A DNA stretch of 64,000 nt from Pholis gunnellus (Eukaryota > Chordata > Actinopteri > Perciformes > Pholidae), in NCBI GenBank assembly GCA_910591455.2, contig OU342821.1:6758280-6822279 (forward strand), given 5' to 3'. The translations under genes and the position numbers were made by a program. Below, one piece after another: positions 22,610 to 33,889 of the stretch. Each line of letters opens with the position of its first letter. Positions within the stretch are counted from its first letter, which is position 1. The notes below the pieces were generated by a model. It made no database searches. It saw only the letters and a list, made by a program, of their open reading frames with translations, and was not told the origin of the DNA.

Positions 22610-25600
22610 TCTAGACCTTCTTGTATGAAGTCTATGGTCCAGACACCAGCAGAATCATCCGTGTCTAAAGGCCTGCAGGGTTGAGTTTGAAGCCACATGG
22701 ACATATTTTTGTGACAAACTGTAGCGTTATGTTTCATTTTGAAAGTTACAGAGCCCTCAAAGTCTTAAATGTTGTTCTTTTTTATCTAAGGCGTACAAAT
22801 AATTTAGTTTATATATTGTGCTCACAAGTTTTAATGTTAGCAATAAACAAAATAAATCATGATTTGGGACTTTAGGGGCCCTGTAGAAAACAAAAAACCC
22901 ATATAGACAAACAAATGTATACAAATAAAAGAATCCCCTCCAAAGTTAGGGCTGGTGGCTCAACACCTGCTTGGGTATACAAGTGAATGATAAATAAGAA
23001 AAATGGAACATGACGCATGTAAAAAAGAAAAAGAAAAATGAATTATGGCACACCTTTTGCATCTTGCTCAGCTCCTGATGTGGCTCTCTGATGCACAAAG
23101 CAGAATTCGTGTTATTTTACCATTACAGAGGAGAGCAGGGGAGGTTTTAACATGCCAATGTTTTGGACAGAGAGACTACTCAACCTCTGGGCAGCTTATG
23201 CCTGCAATTGTCTGAAATGGTTGAAACAGCTGATGCAGTGAAAGGCGGTGAACACATGAAGGCTAATTGTAGCAGGAAAGAAGTCATCTGTGTATGGTTC
23301 CTGCACATTTTTGTTTGTTCAACAGGGCTCGTTTTGCACAGCTTATAACAAATGGCTTTCACCCTCAATGGGGTGCCTTGGACAGAAAAAGAACATCTGG
23401 AACCCATTATTTGGCCAAGTGATTATTCTGTCTGGGCTGTTGAGATACAAATCTGTGCATTGTTTTACCAAATTGCAACTGCACTATATTTTTTATTTAT
23501 GTCATTAAGTCTAGCTTACTTATTTCTTACTTCACTTGAGTTAGTAATCTTGATCCCATAGGAAGATGCATTGTGTGATTTCTGACAACAAGAATGCAGA
23601 AGTTTTGGATCGTGTAAAATTGTATCAGTACTTACTTGAAAAATAATTTTTAGACGGGACAACAAATTTTGGTTACACCTCCTTGTCCAGCACGAGGTCA
23701 CCATGGAAATAATATTGGGTTTTTAGAAGTCACAGACATAGAATTAAACATTTACCTTATCAAATTCTTCTAGCAAACTATTCCACTATTACACATCTTT
23801 AGACAAAGAGTAACACGAGAATCTAATCTAAGAACTCCTCCCCTGAACACGTCCTGTATGTATTTCACCAGTTAGGAGTTATTTGAAAAGGTATATATGC
23901 TCTTGCTGTTTTGATCTTTTTTTCCCTGATGAATTTCTTTAGAATTTGGAAAATAATTAAGAGCACCATCAAGATTTTGCAATTGGTGCCAACAATCTCA
24001 GCCCAAACATAGTCAACCCTTGTCAGACGCAGCAGGTCACAGTGAAAAACTGTGGTCATTGTAGTGTTTTCTGCCTCTGTCGCACCTTACGATCCCTGAG
24101 GAGGACACACACTTTCTCCTTCCATAGAAGGTGAAAGCACAGAGGACAGAGTTCGGTCAGACCACAGGGACTCCCAGACTGAGAGGGAGTCAGCTTTTAG
24201 CCTGAGGATGGTTGTGCAGCGGAAACACTTGAGGCCAACAAGAAGTGTTTTGTTGATCATATGTTTCAGGCTTCCAGTCTGATCATAGTGTGGCTTTAGA
24301 CCTCTACATGGACATGATTGTACATATTCCCACTTATATAAAGATTGAAATACATGCATTGAGGTATACAAGTACGAAGAAAACCTCACACACATGCATA
24401 TGTTTTCCAGATTTAAAAAACATTATAGCATCCTTATAAAAACAATCAGATCTTAAAAAATTTGTTTTTAAAGGTAGATTTTTTTTTAAATAAACACCAT
24501 GCACAGATTAGTACACAGAAATACAATAAATATATCTATTGTCCTTTATTTCTTAAAAAAAACATGGTAGAATATATTCATACAATATTGATCATATAAA
24601 AAGTGATTGAGAACAGGTTTTATATAGATATCTAAGAGATAAAATACATAAATTGGCACTTATGTTTCACAGTGAATTTATAGACCAAACTTTTTAGAAA
24701 AGTAGTGATCAGTAGTGTTCATTCTATTTTAGGGTGAACATCTGCTCTACCATCTGTCTCAAGTCGTAAGCATCGTACTTAATCTCTAGATTTATTGCAT
24801 CATGTGCATTGATAATGACTGTCTCTATGTGACTGAAACCTGATACTGAAATGTAATTAGGTCCATCTCAACCCTTTGTTCCATAATATGATCAGTCTGG
24901 TAGTTTGGTCAACCAGTTACATGACATCTGGCGCCAAAGGCCTCTCTGATGTCCGGTGCTAATTGAATTCCTCTTAGTCACTTTGAATCATCAGTGTAAC
25001 AGCTCAACATGTTTGAGCCTGACTAGCTGTTAATCACCAAAGGCCAAAGGAAGCTCCGACGGTTTGAAAGAATCAGGGCTGGAGCAAGATGTTTGAATGC
25101 TCAATCTTTCAGTAATATGTGCAGTTTTAGATGGACTGCACTTACAGAGGTAACCTTATCTACCAGGACAAAGGGCTTCATAATGTCTCTCATTCACACA
25201 CCAGTGGCACCTCCACCGCCATGCAGGACTCAGTCCTGCCTCTCAGGAGCAATATGGGGTTCAGTGTGGAGGTGTTCATTACAGTTACGAGCAAAACTTT
25301 GACACTGCAGCATCATTGTCACTGAATGAACCAGTATCTTTTAACGGTGGAGCTGCTCTGATTGGTGCAGAGCACCAGTGTCAGCTCAGCTATTACATTC
25401 GCTCCGATGCGTTACTTCCTCATTACCAGTTGTGACTGCGAGTCGCTAGTATTGTTTTCACCTTTTGAGTATGTGTGTGTGATAGTGTGTGTCATCATGC
25501 CATTTATATGTCTGTGGACAGATTTTGTCACTGTGATAGGGTCACCACCGCGTAAGACGCACATTTTTACTGGTGTATAGTTGGGGTCAAAATGAAGGCT

Positions 25601-25785
25601 GAGGGTAACGAGTATTAATACACGTGCCACAGGCACAATATTTTAACCATGGCGAGCTTAAAATCAACAAAACTAGTCTAAAATGAAGAAAATCTGAAAC
25701 GAGTGCATGAGAGTCTATGGAGCAGAGCTGGATACTGATGCTACGCTATGGTTTGTATTTCCTGGGTGGGAATTAGCGAAGGATC
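22610..25785. other. Intergenic DNA, no gene seen
   Basis: AT-rich overall. A frame of 102 codons at 24087-24395 (minus strand) has no recognisable domain. No RNA gene was recognised. Confidence 0.45.
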
Positions 25786-25789
25786 AATT

Positions 25790-25900
25790 AACAAACGTTA
25801 GCATGCTAACACACTCAATTAACATGGTCAACATTTTATGATATGTTAGCATTTTGCTGAAAGCATCGCTGTTATTACGCTAGCAGAAGTCAGGACTTTG
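25790..25900 (+). repeat. Fragment of dispersed fish repeat (family A)
   Basis: It contains acgttagcatgctaacac, then acatggtcaacatttta, then tgttagcattttgctgaaagca, the 3' half of family A. Confidence 0.6.
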
Positions 25901-25904
25901 TCCG

Positions 25905-28865
25905 TGTGGTATTTTAAACAGTTGAGACCTTGATAACATTTCTGACTTATTCCCACTGTGCCTTGATGTGTTCATTCAGAATCAAGCACTGCATTCAAAC
26001 ACAGATTTTAAATTTGCGATGTCCCTGTTTGCCCAGGGCGTCCATCCTTCATCCTTGCTTGACTCTCCCACAGCTATCAGAGCAAAGACACACCCGATGT
26101 TTGCCTGTGCAAGTGATTTGAAGACCTTTCCTTGCTTCATGAAGCCCTTTGCCCGGAGGGCGAGAGACATGTAGAGTGGCAGGGAGATAGAGAAAGAAAG
26201 ATGACTCTTGGCAACAGGGTTTCTTTCTTCTCTCCGACTGTGTTGGTTTTCCGCTGTGTTTTAATGTTTTTGCTGGGCATTCTACGCGCCGAACTTCCCA
26301 GAAATGAGACAGAAGCAGACCGGCTGTAGAGCGGAAATACCTCACACTACGCTAGAAGCATGCATGGCCTATTTCATGTGCTTTTAAATTTCGATCAGAG
26401 GCAAGGCATAGCCTGTATTTTGACTGTATTGTCCAAGTTAAATAACCTTTCTTGTCTTTCATTTCCATAGCCTCTCACAAGGGTTCCCTGAGTTCACAAT
26501 GTCACAAGAAGCAGTACAGAGGGAATATGTTTATAAGTGATATACATGGAGGTTGTTATAAAGCGGAATCTCGTCAATACAACTTGTCGGAAAAGGTGAA
26601 TAAGCAGTCGTCCTCCTGGTGAGATCGGATAATGGCTGTATTTGCTGCTTGTGTATGACAAAAATATCTGAATGAATCTGTTGAATCAGGCTTTCCTCCC
26701 CTTTACCTTTTCTCACATTTCACAAAGTGGTGTTTTCACTCAAAAGCTTGTCAGCCAGAACAATGTGTAATGTGTATGGTTGCATTTTACTGTGGATCAC
26801 TTCAATCTGAATTTCCAGACAATTTCTCTCCTGGCAGTCTGCCAGGATCAGACTGATGAAAACCACCAGTTGTGGGGAGGATGGTTTGTAATCTCTGTCA
26901 GCGGCTCATCCATCAAAACGTTTGTGCTTTTTTAATCTTGTGTGGGTTTTGAGAAATGTTTCCTAACATACAGTAAGAGGTGTGAGAGATGTGTTCATCC
27001 TGCAGAGAACAATCATGTTTCACTTTGTCATGTAATCTGTGGTGTTTGCTGTGGAGGCAAACGTTTGCTCCCCGACTTCAGCCCTCAAAGGAATAGTTCA
27101 ACATTACGGGAAACAGGTTGTTGTAGTGGTCATTGAGGAGGTTCAACAGGTCCTGGTCTACTAGAGGGCAATAAGGAGGTTCAGTGGGACCTTTAGGTCG
27201 TTTGTGCAAACCAAAAGCCATTGGGTTAAAGTTGCGATTCCAGGTTAGTGACACTTTTCATGTAATACCACCTGCAGGCGAGCACAGGGCTCTGCATGTG
27301 TGCCTGAAAATTATGCCCAATGCCTTCTAAGCCAATTTTCAACACCCTACTTATTTCTGATTTTCTGATTTCCCATGGGCCCCTACTGACTGGTTCTCGG
27401 TCCCCCGTTGTGACTGCTCATTTAAAAATCCTGTAATTGTCCCCGGTTCTAAGCGCCATGTCGGAAGTTGTAGTCGCTTGTAGGGGTCCTTTAGGCGGTT
27501 GAATACCTATGAGGGCTACATGACAGCACTCTCCACCACTGTCATCAAAACACCAAATGAGGGAATAACTTTTGGAAGAGGAGTTCTTCCCTCCAGTAGA
27601 GTTTCTGAATCTATGACAAGGAGCACTATAGCTCTTCCGGAGGCTAACTATGACACCTGCTGTTGGTTTTTCCTGTCATTCGTCGCCCATCTCCATCTGT
27701 ACTTTTGCGGCTTGGTTATGTAGTATTGAAGTAGAGCTTCTCTTTCTTGTCAAATGTGTCTCTACATTTTTTCAGTTCAGCAGCTTCTATTCTCCCTCAG
27801 CAGTCATTGGTCATTATGAGCCGTGGTTACATAAGCTTGTATTCACAGACCCGTCGGTGAGGTGACCTGCAGAGGCAGAGCACTCGTCTGCTCAGGAAGA
27901 CTCTTCCGGCAGAGCTGTGGTCCTCCTCTCCACAGCTGACTCCATCATTCAGTCCCAGGTGCCCTTGACTGGCTCCATGGGGCCGGGTGACATCATCATC
28001 ACCCCCCCCCCCCCCCGCTTCCCCCGCTGTCTCTAATGGAGGCCCGGAGCTGGTGGAGGGGCATTGTGAATAATTTAGGAGCTCTGGTGCACTTTATAAC
28101 CTGGCCTGCAAGGCTAGCCGGGACATCCACCCTAAATGCATTAGTATAATAGTTGGGGAGGAAACTAGCTCTTATTGACTGACACAATCAATAACTGTGC
28201 TTCTGTTCACTGTTGGGTCCCTGGAGGTTGCTGTGTTTGTGTGGGATGATTGGTCAAACTACCAGAAAACACTCCTGAGAACGACAAAAAAGTAACCTCA
28301 ATTAAACTTTGAGGAAAATCGGTTTATCCCTGATTCTTGGCGGAATGAAGCAGCTGATAATAATTGGAGCTATTTCATTCATTCATTTTCTTGACGTTGC
28401 TGACTGAGGAGTCATCTGCAACAATCAGAAACATAATTTCCCCACGGCAAGGCAGAGCAGCTCCACAGAATACATGCGCCGTGTCTGAGGTGACTAATTT
28501 CAACGAGGAAAGAGCTCTATAATCAATGGAATTCAGTGTGACAGGAGAGTGACTTGACAAATATGGCGCAATTATCCGTGGCTTCTTGAGTGGGATGAGA
28601 GTCGGGAGGAGGAGCTCACCTTCATGAGGTGAAAGCTGATGGAAAAAATGACTCCACTCTAATTTACCAAAGTGCTTTCACGGCACCGTACACGCTACAC
28701 CGAGAGCACACTGTTGGTAACACTGTAGGAAGAAAAAAGAAAAGAAAGAGAGTTGCAACTTGGGAAACCGCTTAAATATGTTTTTTGTTTTATGTGGATA
28801 AACCTTCAAAACGGCAATAAGTGTTATTAAAAACCCTTCTGCATTTTTAGCTACACTGGTGGCGT
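25905..28865. other. Intergenic DNA, no gene seen
   Basis: This holds a CTCF-like motif at 27158-27170, a 15-C run at 28002-28016, and an ordered, possibly conserved stretch at about 28280-28580 with an AP-1-like palindrome at 28401-28414. The region 27420-27700 has features of an unidentified dispersed repeat. Confidence 0.4.
28002..28016. repeat. Poly(C) run
   Basis: Fifteen C in a row. Length may vary between individuals or be a sequencing weak point. Confidence 0.9.
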
Positions 28866-28869
28866 TGAT

Positions 28870-29330
28870 GGCGATGTCAGCCTGTTGGTTGGTCCCCCAC
28901 TTTGGTCCAGATTGAAATATCCCAACAGCAGTTGAATGGTTTGCCTTGAAATTTTGTAGAGACATTTACGGGGCCCAGCGGATGCATCTTACTGACCTTG
29001 GTGATCCTCTGACCCCACCATGAGGTCCATATCTGTTGTTTTAAGTGAAATGTCTTGAATACGACTGGAGAAATAGCCATCAGATTTTGTGTAGACATCC
29101 ATGTGTTCCCCAGAATAAATTGTAGTACATTTGTCCAATACTTTGGTTTATGACCAAAATAGCTGCAAAACTAACGTCATTGCCATCAGCCATACTTTGT
29201 GTTCATGGCTAGCTAAATGTAAGCATGCTAACATGTTGCACTAAGTCGGTAAACAATGTAAACGTTAGAGCTGTGAAAAATGCAGCTTTTTAACATTGTC
29301 ATATAACCATGCTAGCATATTTTAGGGGAG
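28870..29330 (+). repeat. Long copy of dispersed fish repeat (family A)
   Basis: The landmarks are tttgtagagacatttacggg, then ggatgcatcttactgacc, then ggtgatcctctgaccc, then gtgaaatgtcttgaatacg, then caatactttggtttatgacc, then catcagccatactttgtg, then gtaagcatgctaacatg, in the same order and strand as the copy at 19975-20500. Confidence 0.75.
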
Positions 29331-29334
29331 GGAG

Positions 29335-31095
29335 GTTTAAACCCCTGCTAACAGCAGAACTATCTTTTCAGTTGTTTTAACAGGCTTGGCAGCATACAGG
29401 TCGTATATTTCTGTATAATTTGGTGTTAGAAAGTACAGATTTCTAAGTGCACTCGTGGCTTCAGGCCGGATAGGTTCCCCATAAGAAGCAGTGGAGGTGC
29501 CAAGGTTCAGTGGCGTACAGTCTCTGTCAATCTCTGTGTTGCATGCAGACAACAAAGGAGATGGCCAAGTGACCCCAGAGGTTGATTTACGATGTGTCAG
29601 CAGGAGCAGCAGTGTATCCCCTCCCTTCCTCCCAGCAACACTGACGATTCATCACAGCTCAGTGGCGACGTGTGCCAGGCAGCCTGACCGGGTCCGATTA
29701 CAACACACTGAAAATACTACGGGACGTCTCTGAAAACCGGCCATGCTGGGTGCTCACATCACCACTCAAATGAAAGAACAAAGTGGTTCTATTACTACTT
29801 CACGTGGAAAAGTGTTGTTGTTGTTTTTCTATGAGTAGAAGGATTCTTTGTCCGGATATACATGCTGAAAAATATACGTCCAGAATCAACAAAGCAAACC
29901 TTAAATGCTACAGTACTGCATGACATGGCTCATGAGAAACCAGCCTATAGAACTCGTCATCACAGAGGCAAATAATGAACCAACAAACCACCTATCACAG
30001 CACCAAGCACTAGATTCATGAGCAGTCTTGTTCTCATTATTACTGATCTCGTAAATCAAAACACAAATACTGGCCCACTCCCCTCTAAGTAAAACAGTGA
30101 TATAACCTCTGATAGTTCCGGTGCGTAACAACATTAACTTGATAGCCCTTTAGTGGTTTTTTTGTTGCTCAGTGATGTCAGAATAATACACAGCGAACAG
30201 TCTGAGAAGCACAAACTGTTGGTGCTTCAGTCAACATGATGTAATGTGAACATCGAGATGTGCTGTATGTGACCACTGGTGAGGAAGTTAGTAAGAGGCA
30301 TTTCTGAAGCCAGATGAGATCAATCAAAAGACAAGATGAGTACTTGTATTATTTGATTATTATTCGAGATTACTTTGTCAGAACAAAACATCAAAGAAAT
30401 ACTTCATTTTAAGAATTGTAACTGACTGACAACAGCTGCGTCTAAATGTCATTCACACTTTGCCATTTTTGTGGCCGCTTCTCAGTTGCTGTTTTTCATG
30501 GATGCCGCCAGCTAGCTTGTTGCTCATAAAGATGAAATCACCAATTTCAACCCCCCTACTAAGCTATGATTTATCCAACCGGTCTGGACTAGCATACAGA
30601 AATGCCCTCATCACACCAGAAGTGGGTTGTACTCATGCATTATTTGGTATGGAAACAGTCAACAACTTCAAACTTTGCAGTACAACTTTGAACTTCTTTT
30701 CAAGTTTCAGGAGTTTCTTCCTGTGAGAAAGTCCACTGGCACCTCAAAATCATTGGACCGAACCTATTAATCCCCAGAACTTGAGTAGTGAAGGCCAGTG
30801 GAAAAATCTCATTTAGGGAAGTGAACCACCAACAGTCCTCACTTCCCTGCAACCATACTCTACTCTGAATTGGTCCAGTAGAGCTGCTCAGTGGCCAAAA
30901 AAAACCCGTGAGAGCCGAAACAAGATAATAACTTTATTTTGTCTTCCCAAAACAAAAAATCTTGCCAAAGCATGCCTGTAATAACAATTTGGATTGCTAC
31001 AGTTTTTTTGTTTTTGGTACAACGTTGATCTTATTTTAACTTAAGTAGCTGTTCTGGAGCTGTCAATGATATCACATGATCTTCTTCAGCATGCC
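29335..31095. other. Intergenic DNA, no gene seen
   Basis: No coding or RNA signal was recognised. Confidence 0.45.
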
Positions 31096-31099
31096 CAAT

Positions 31100-31306
31100 A
31101 GGCCCTTTTCACAGCAGCCATTTTGACATGTCATAGCAGGGTAAACACAGGTGTAATTAATAAAAAATGTACTATGGTACCATTCTATTTAGTGTGCCAG
31201 CATGCACAATACCACTTAAATGGAACAGGGCCATAATCAGTGACATGAATAACACCAGTGTTCACTCTGCAATGACATGTCAACATGGCTGCTGTGAAAA
31301 GGGCCT
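31100..31306. mobile_element. Foldback MITE (near-complete palindrome)
   Basis: 31100-31134 (AGGCCCTTTTCACAGCAGCC...) and 31272-31306 are inverted copies of 35 bp with one mismatch. The inner parts of the two halves also pair with moderate divergence, so almost the whole 207 bp folds on itself. There is no coding frame. TA precedes the left GGCCC end and TG follows the right GGGCC end, which would fit a decayed TA duplication, but that is weak. The layout resembles the Angel-type foldback elements described in zebrafish. Confidence 0.75.
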
Positions 31307-31563
31307 GTTCCCCTGGAATTGTAGATGTTTGCATTTTCATTGTTATTCCGAGTACTCTGAACACTCTCGTCCATGTGAAGCTCAGGTGATGTGATAGAAA
31401 GTTCCAGAACTGCTGTTTTCAAGGCGAAGATGAAGACCGCCTGACACTGTGTGACACGATTGAAAGAGCTACTAAATAGACCTTCAGGTGAGATTGTTTT
31501 TCAAATGATTTACAGCTCTATACTTAGAGGACAGTACACATAATACACACAAAACGACATTAC

Positions 31564-32330
31564 TTATTAGATTAGATTAGAAATCTTTATTAATCCCCAA
31601 TGGGGAAACTCATTTGCCACCAAAAACTCATACAGACAACAATAGACGCAGTCCACAGTGCACAACAGACAAAAAACACATTACAAAGAATAAATAACAC
31701 CAGAAAATGCTATATGAAACATGATTGACATCAGAAAGATGCTAAATCTAAAAAAACACATCTAAAGATGTTCATTAAAAAACATGAAGAAGCTTTCTGC
31801 TGATATCAAAGGATCCAAGCTTCCTCAAGAAGAAACGTCTTGACTGAGCCTTTTTAAATACAGCATCGGTGTTCTTTTTCCAGTTTAATTTACTGTCCAG
31901 ATAGACACCAAGATATTTACATGACGGGACCATTTCTATTTGCTGACCCGCAAATTATCACTGGGGAGACCTCCTCGTTCTTCCTTCTGAAATCCATAAC
32001 CAACTCTTTGGTCTTTCCAACATTTAGTTTAAAAAAATGTTCATCACACCAGCTGACAAAAGATTCAACCTCCCGTTTATCGGCCAGGTCATTGCCTCGG
32101 GTAAGTAGACCAACCAGGGCAGTGTCATCTGAGAGCGTCTGCATGTTACAGGACGCATGGCTCTGCCTATAGTCAGCTGTATGAAGTGAGAATAAAAAGG
32201 GGGATAATACTGTTCCCTGTGGTGCTCCAGTTTTAGTTAAGATAGTGTCAGACAGTTTGTTATCAAGCCTGACAAACTGTGGTCGAGACAAACGGTCAGG
32301 TTACGCTTGAGATGCCTTTTTTATCCCTTT
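31564..32330 (-). pseudogene. 5'-truncated non-LTR retrotransposon (LINE) with dead reverse transcriptase
   Basis: On the minus strand the frame 32291-31917 reads TGAPQGTVLSPFLFSLHTAD, then LSDDTALVGLL, then SFVSWCDEHFFKLNVGKTKE. These are reverse transcriptase fingers/palm motifs of jockey-superfamily LINEs (CR1/Rex1/L2-like). A frameshift near 31920 moves the sequence to another frame, which reads KYLGVYLDSKLNWKK, then FFLRKLGSFDIS and on to about 31750. The 3' end carries (ATTAG)n at 31564-31580 next to aatccccaatggggaaa. The catalytic [FY]xDD box is LSDD, another sign of decay. The element is truncated at its 5' end and cannot be active. Confidence 0.85.
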
Positions 32331-32339
32331 CACTCTGCT

Positions 32340-33545
32340 CAGTTTTTCTTTGACATCAGCTAGTGAAAAAGAAAGTACTCTCACAATGCAGTGTCTTTAG
32401 AAAGGAAGCACACCTCTCTCCGGTCGATTATTAAACAAACACGTAAGTGTTAACCTTGATCGTGAGGAGAAGATGATGACTTCCTGCTTGCCGCTGAAGC
32501 CGTGCACGGGGAGGTTTAAGGTGGTTTGGAGAAAATCCCATTCACACCTGGCTCAAACGCTGCACTGTTCAGGCCACAATGGGAGCCTTTCTTTCCTTCA
32601 TGTGACACGGAGTGTCCAAGGTCAGCAAAGTTCAGAAAGCACATGATTTCTATTTGAAAATCTACAAATTGTGAAAACGAACGCCGTCGTGTTTATTTGC
32701 GTTTCACTCCGCTCTCCAGCCCAGAGGCCTCATTCTGCTTGCCAGCTGCCAACCTATTAGCACCCCGCAGAAACCCTCGCAGCGCTGCCGCGGAGCGGGC
32801 TGTTTGTTTGACTTTGTCATATTGAATTGAGACGCGCAGACTTTGTAGACGGGAGTCGAGAATGGGCATTGACTCATGTTGAAGGGTGCACTTGTTAAAT
32901 CGCTGGCCATCTTGGACGATGTTTAGACTGGGAAGGAGCTCCACACTTTTGACTCTGGTCTTGGACCAGCCGCTTGTGGGTGAGATCTGTATTGCTGAAA
33001 TGCTGAGCGGTCTTAAGCCAAGCTTTGCATTCTTTCTGTACCTCAGTGCTGACTGGCAAATTCATTTAATGGGGAGAGCTTGAATAAACATGGAAAAGGA
33101 AAGAAGCATTTGGGCTTGAGGACACTGGAATGTGCATGAATCATGAAGGTTCTCGTATTGTTGTCGGAGAATGTTTGTGAGCTCTTTTAAGGCCATCAAG
33201 TCTTTGTGATTACACGGTGGCACTCAAGTAGTTGGGTCACCCAACATATTCTATCATTAAATGTGGTATCTAGCAATGCGGAGAGTTTTATTTGTATTGC
33301 ATAAAACCTTGTTATTTCACTGGAACTACTTTCTAACAGAGGAATAGCAGCAGACTCTCAGCAGTGGAGCTCCTCTGACTGGTGACTGAGAACGCCGTCT
33401 TGATACACAGTACGTTAACTCCTCGTTAAAAGCTTATTAAAAGACTGAAAGCTACAGAAACTCATCATAAATAACAGGCTGCTGAGCTATATACCTTGAA
33501 AAATATTTCAATAAACAATGAAAATATCAATGTGTCTGCTTTAAA
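32340..33545. other. Intergenic DNA, no gene seen
   Basis: Short frames only at about 32690-32950 on both strands. They show no recognisable protein. Confidence 0.45.
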
Positions 33546-33546
33546 T

Positions 33547-33665
33547 TCAGGGGATCACCAATGTTATTGGGACATTTATCTGGGTCCCATGAATGTCTGT
33601 GCCAATCCATCCATGTAGAAATATTTCACTTTCAACCACAGATGTCAACATTTGCAGGCGTTGGT
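33547..33665 (-). repeat. Inverted fragment of dispersed fish repeat (family A)
   Basis: Read on the minus strand it contains tggattggcacagacattc, then catgggacccagataaatg, then attggtgatcccc, matching the 5' half of the family (compare 28920-29000). It is joined to a 112-codon minus-strand frame up to 33885. Confidence 0.65.
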
Positions 33666-33889
33666 TGAATTGCAGGTAACGGTCCGCGTGGAAAGCAAAA
33701 GAGGCGGAAAGCATTGGCCGAAATGCATTCTGGGAAACCCGCCGACCATCGTCTTTTATTGGTTTAAAATGAGCTTGTAAACAGGCTACTTGAGAAACAA
33801 TCCGGTCGTACACTTCGTCTCTCAACTCCAACTCCAGTCTCGCATCTCCAGTTGCTAATTGGACTGTAAATAACGAGCAGTGCATGGAG

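Noticed and set aside
24087..24395. 102-codon minus-strand frame
   Set aside because: No domain or family recognised and no flanking exon.
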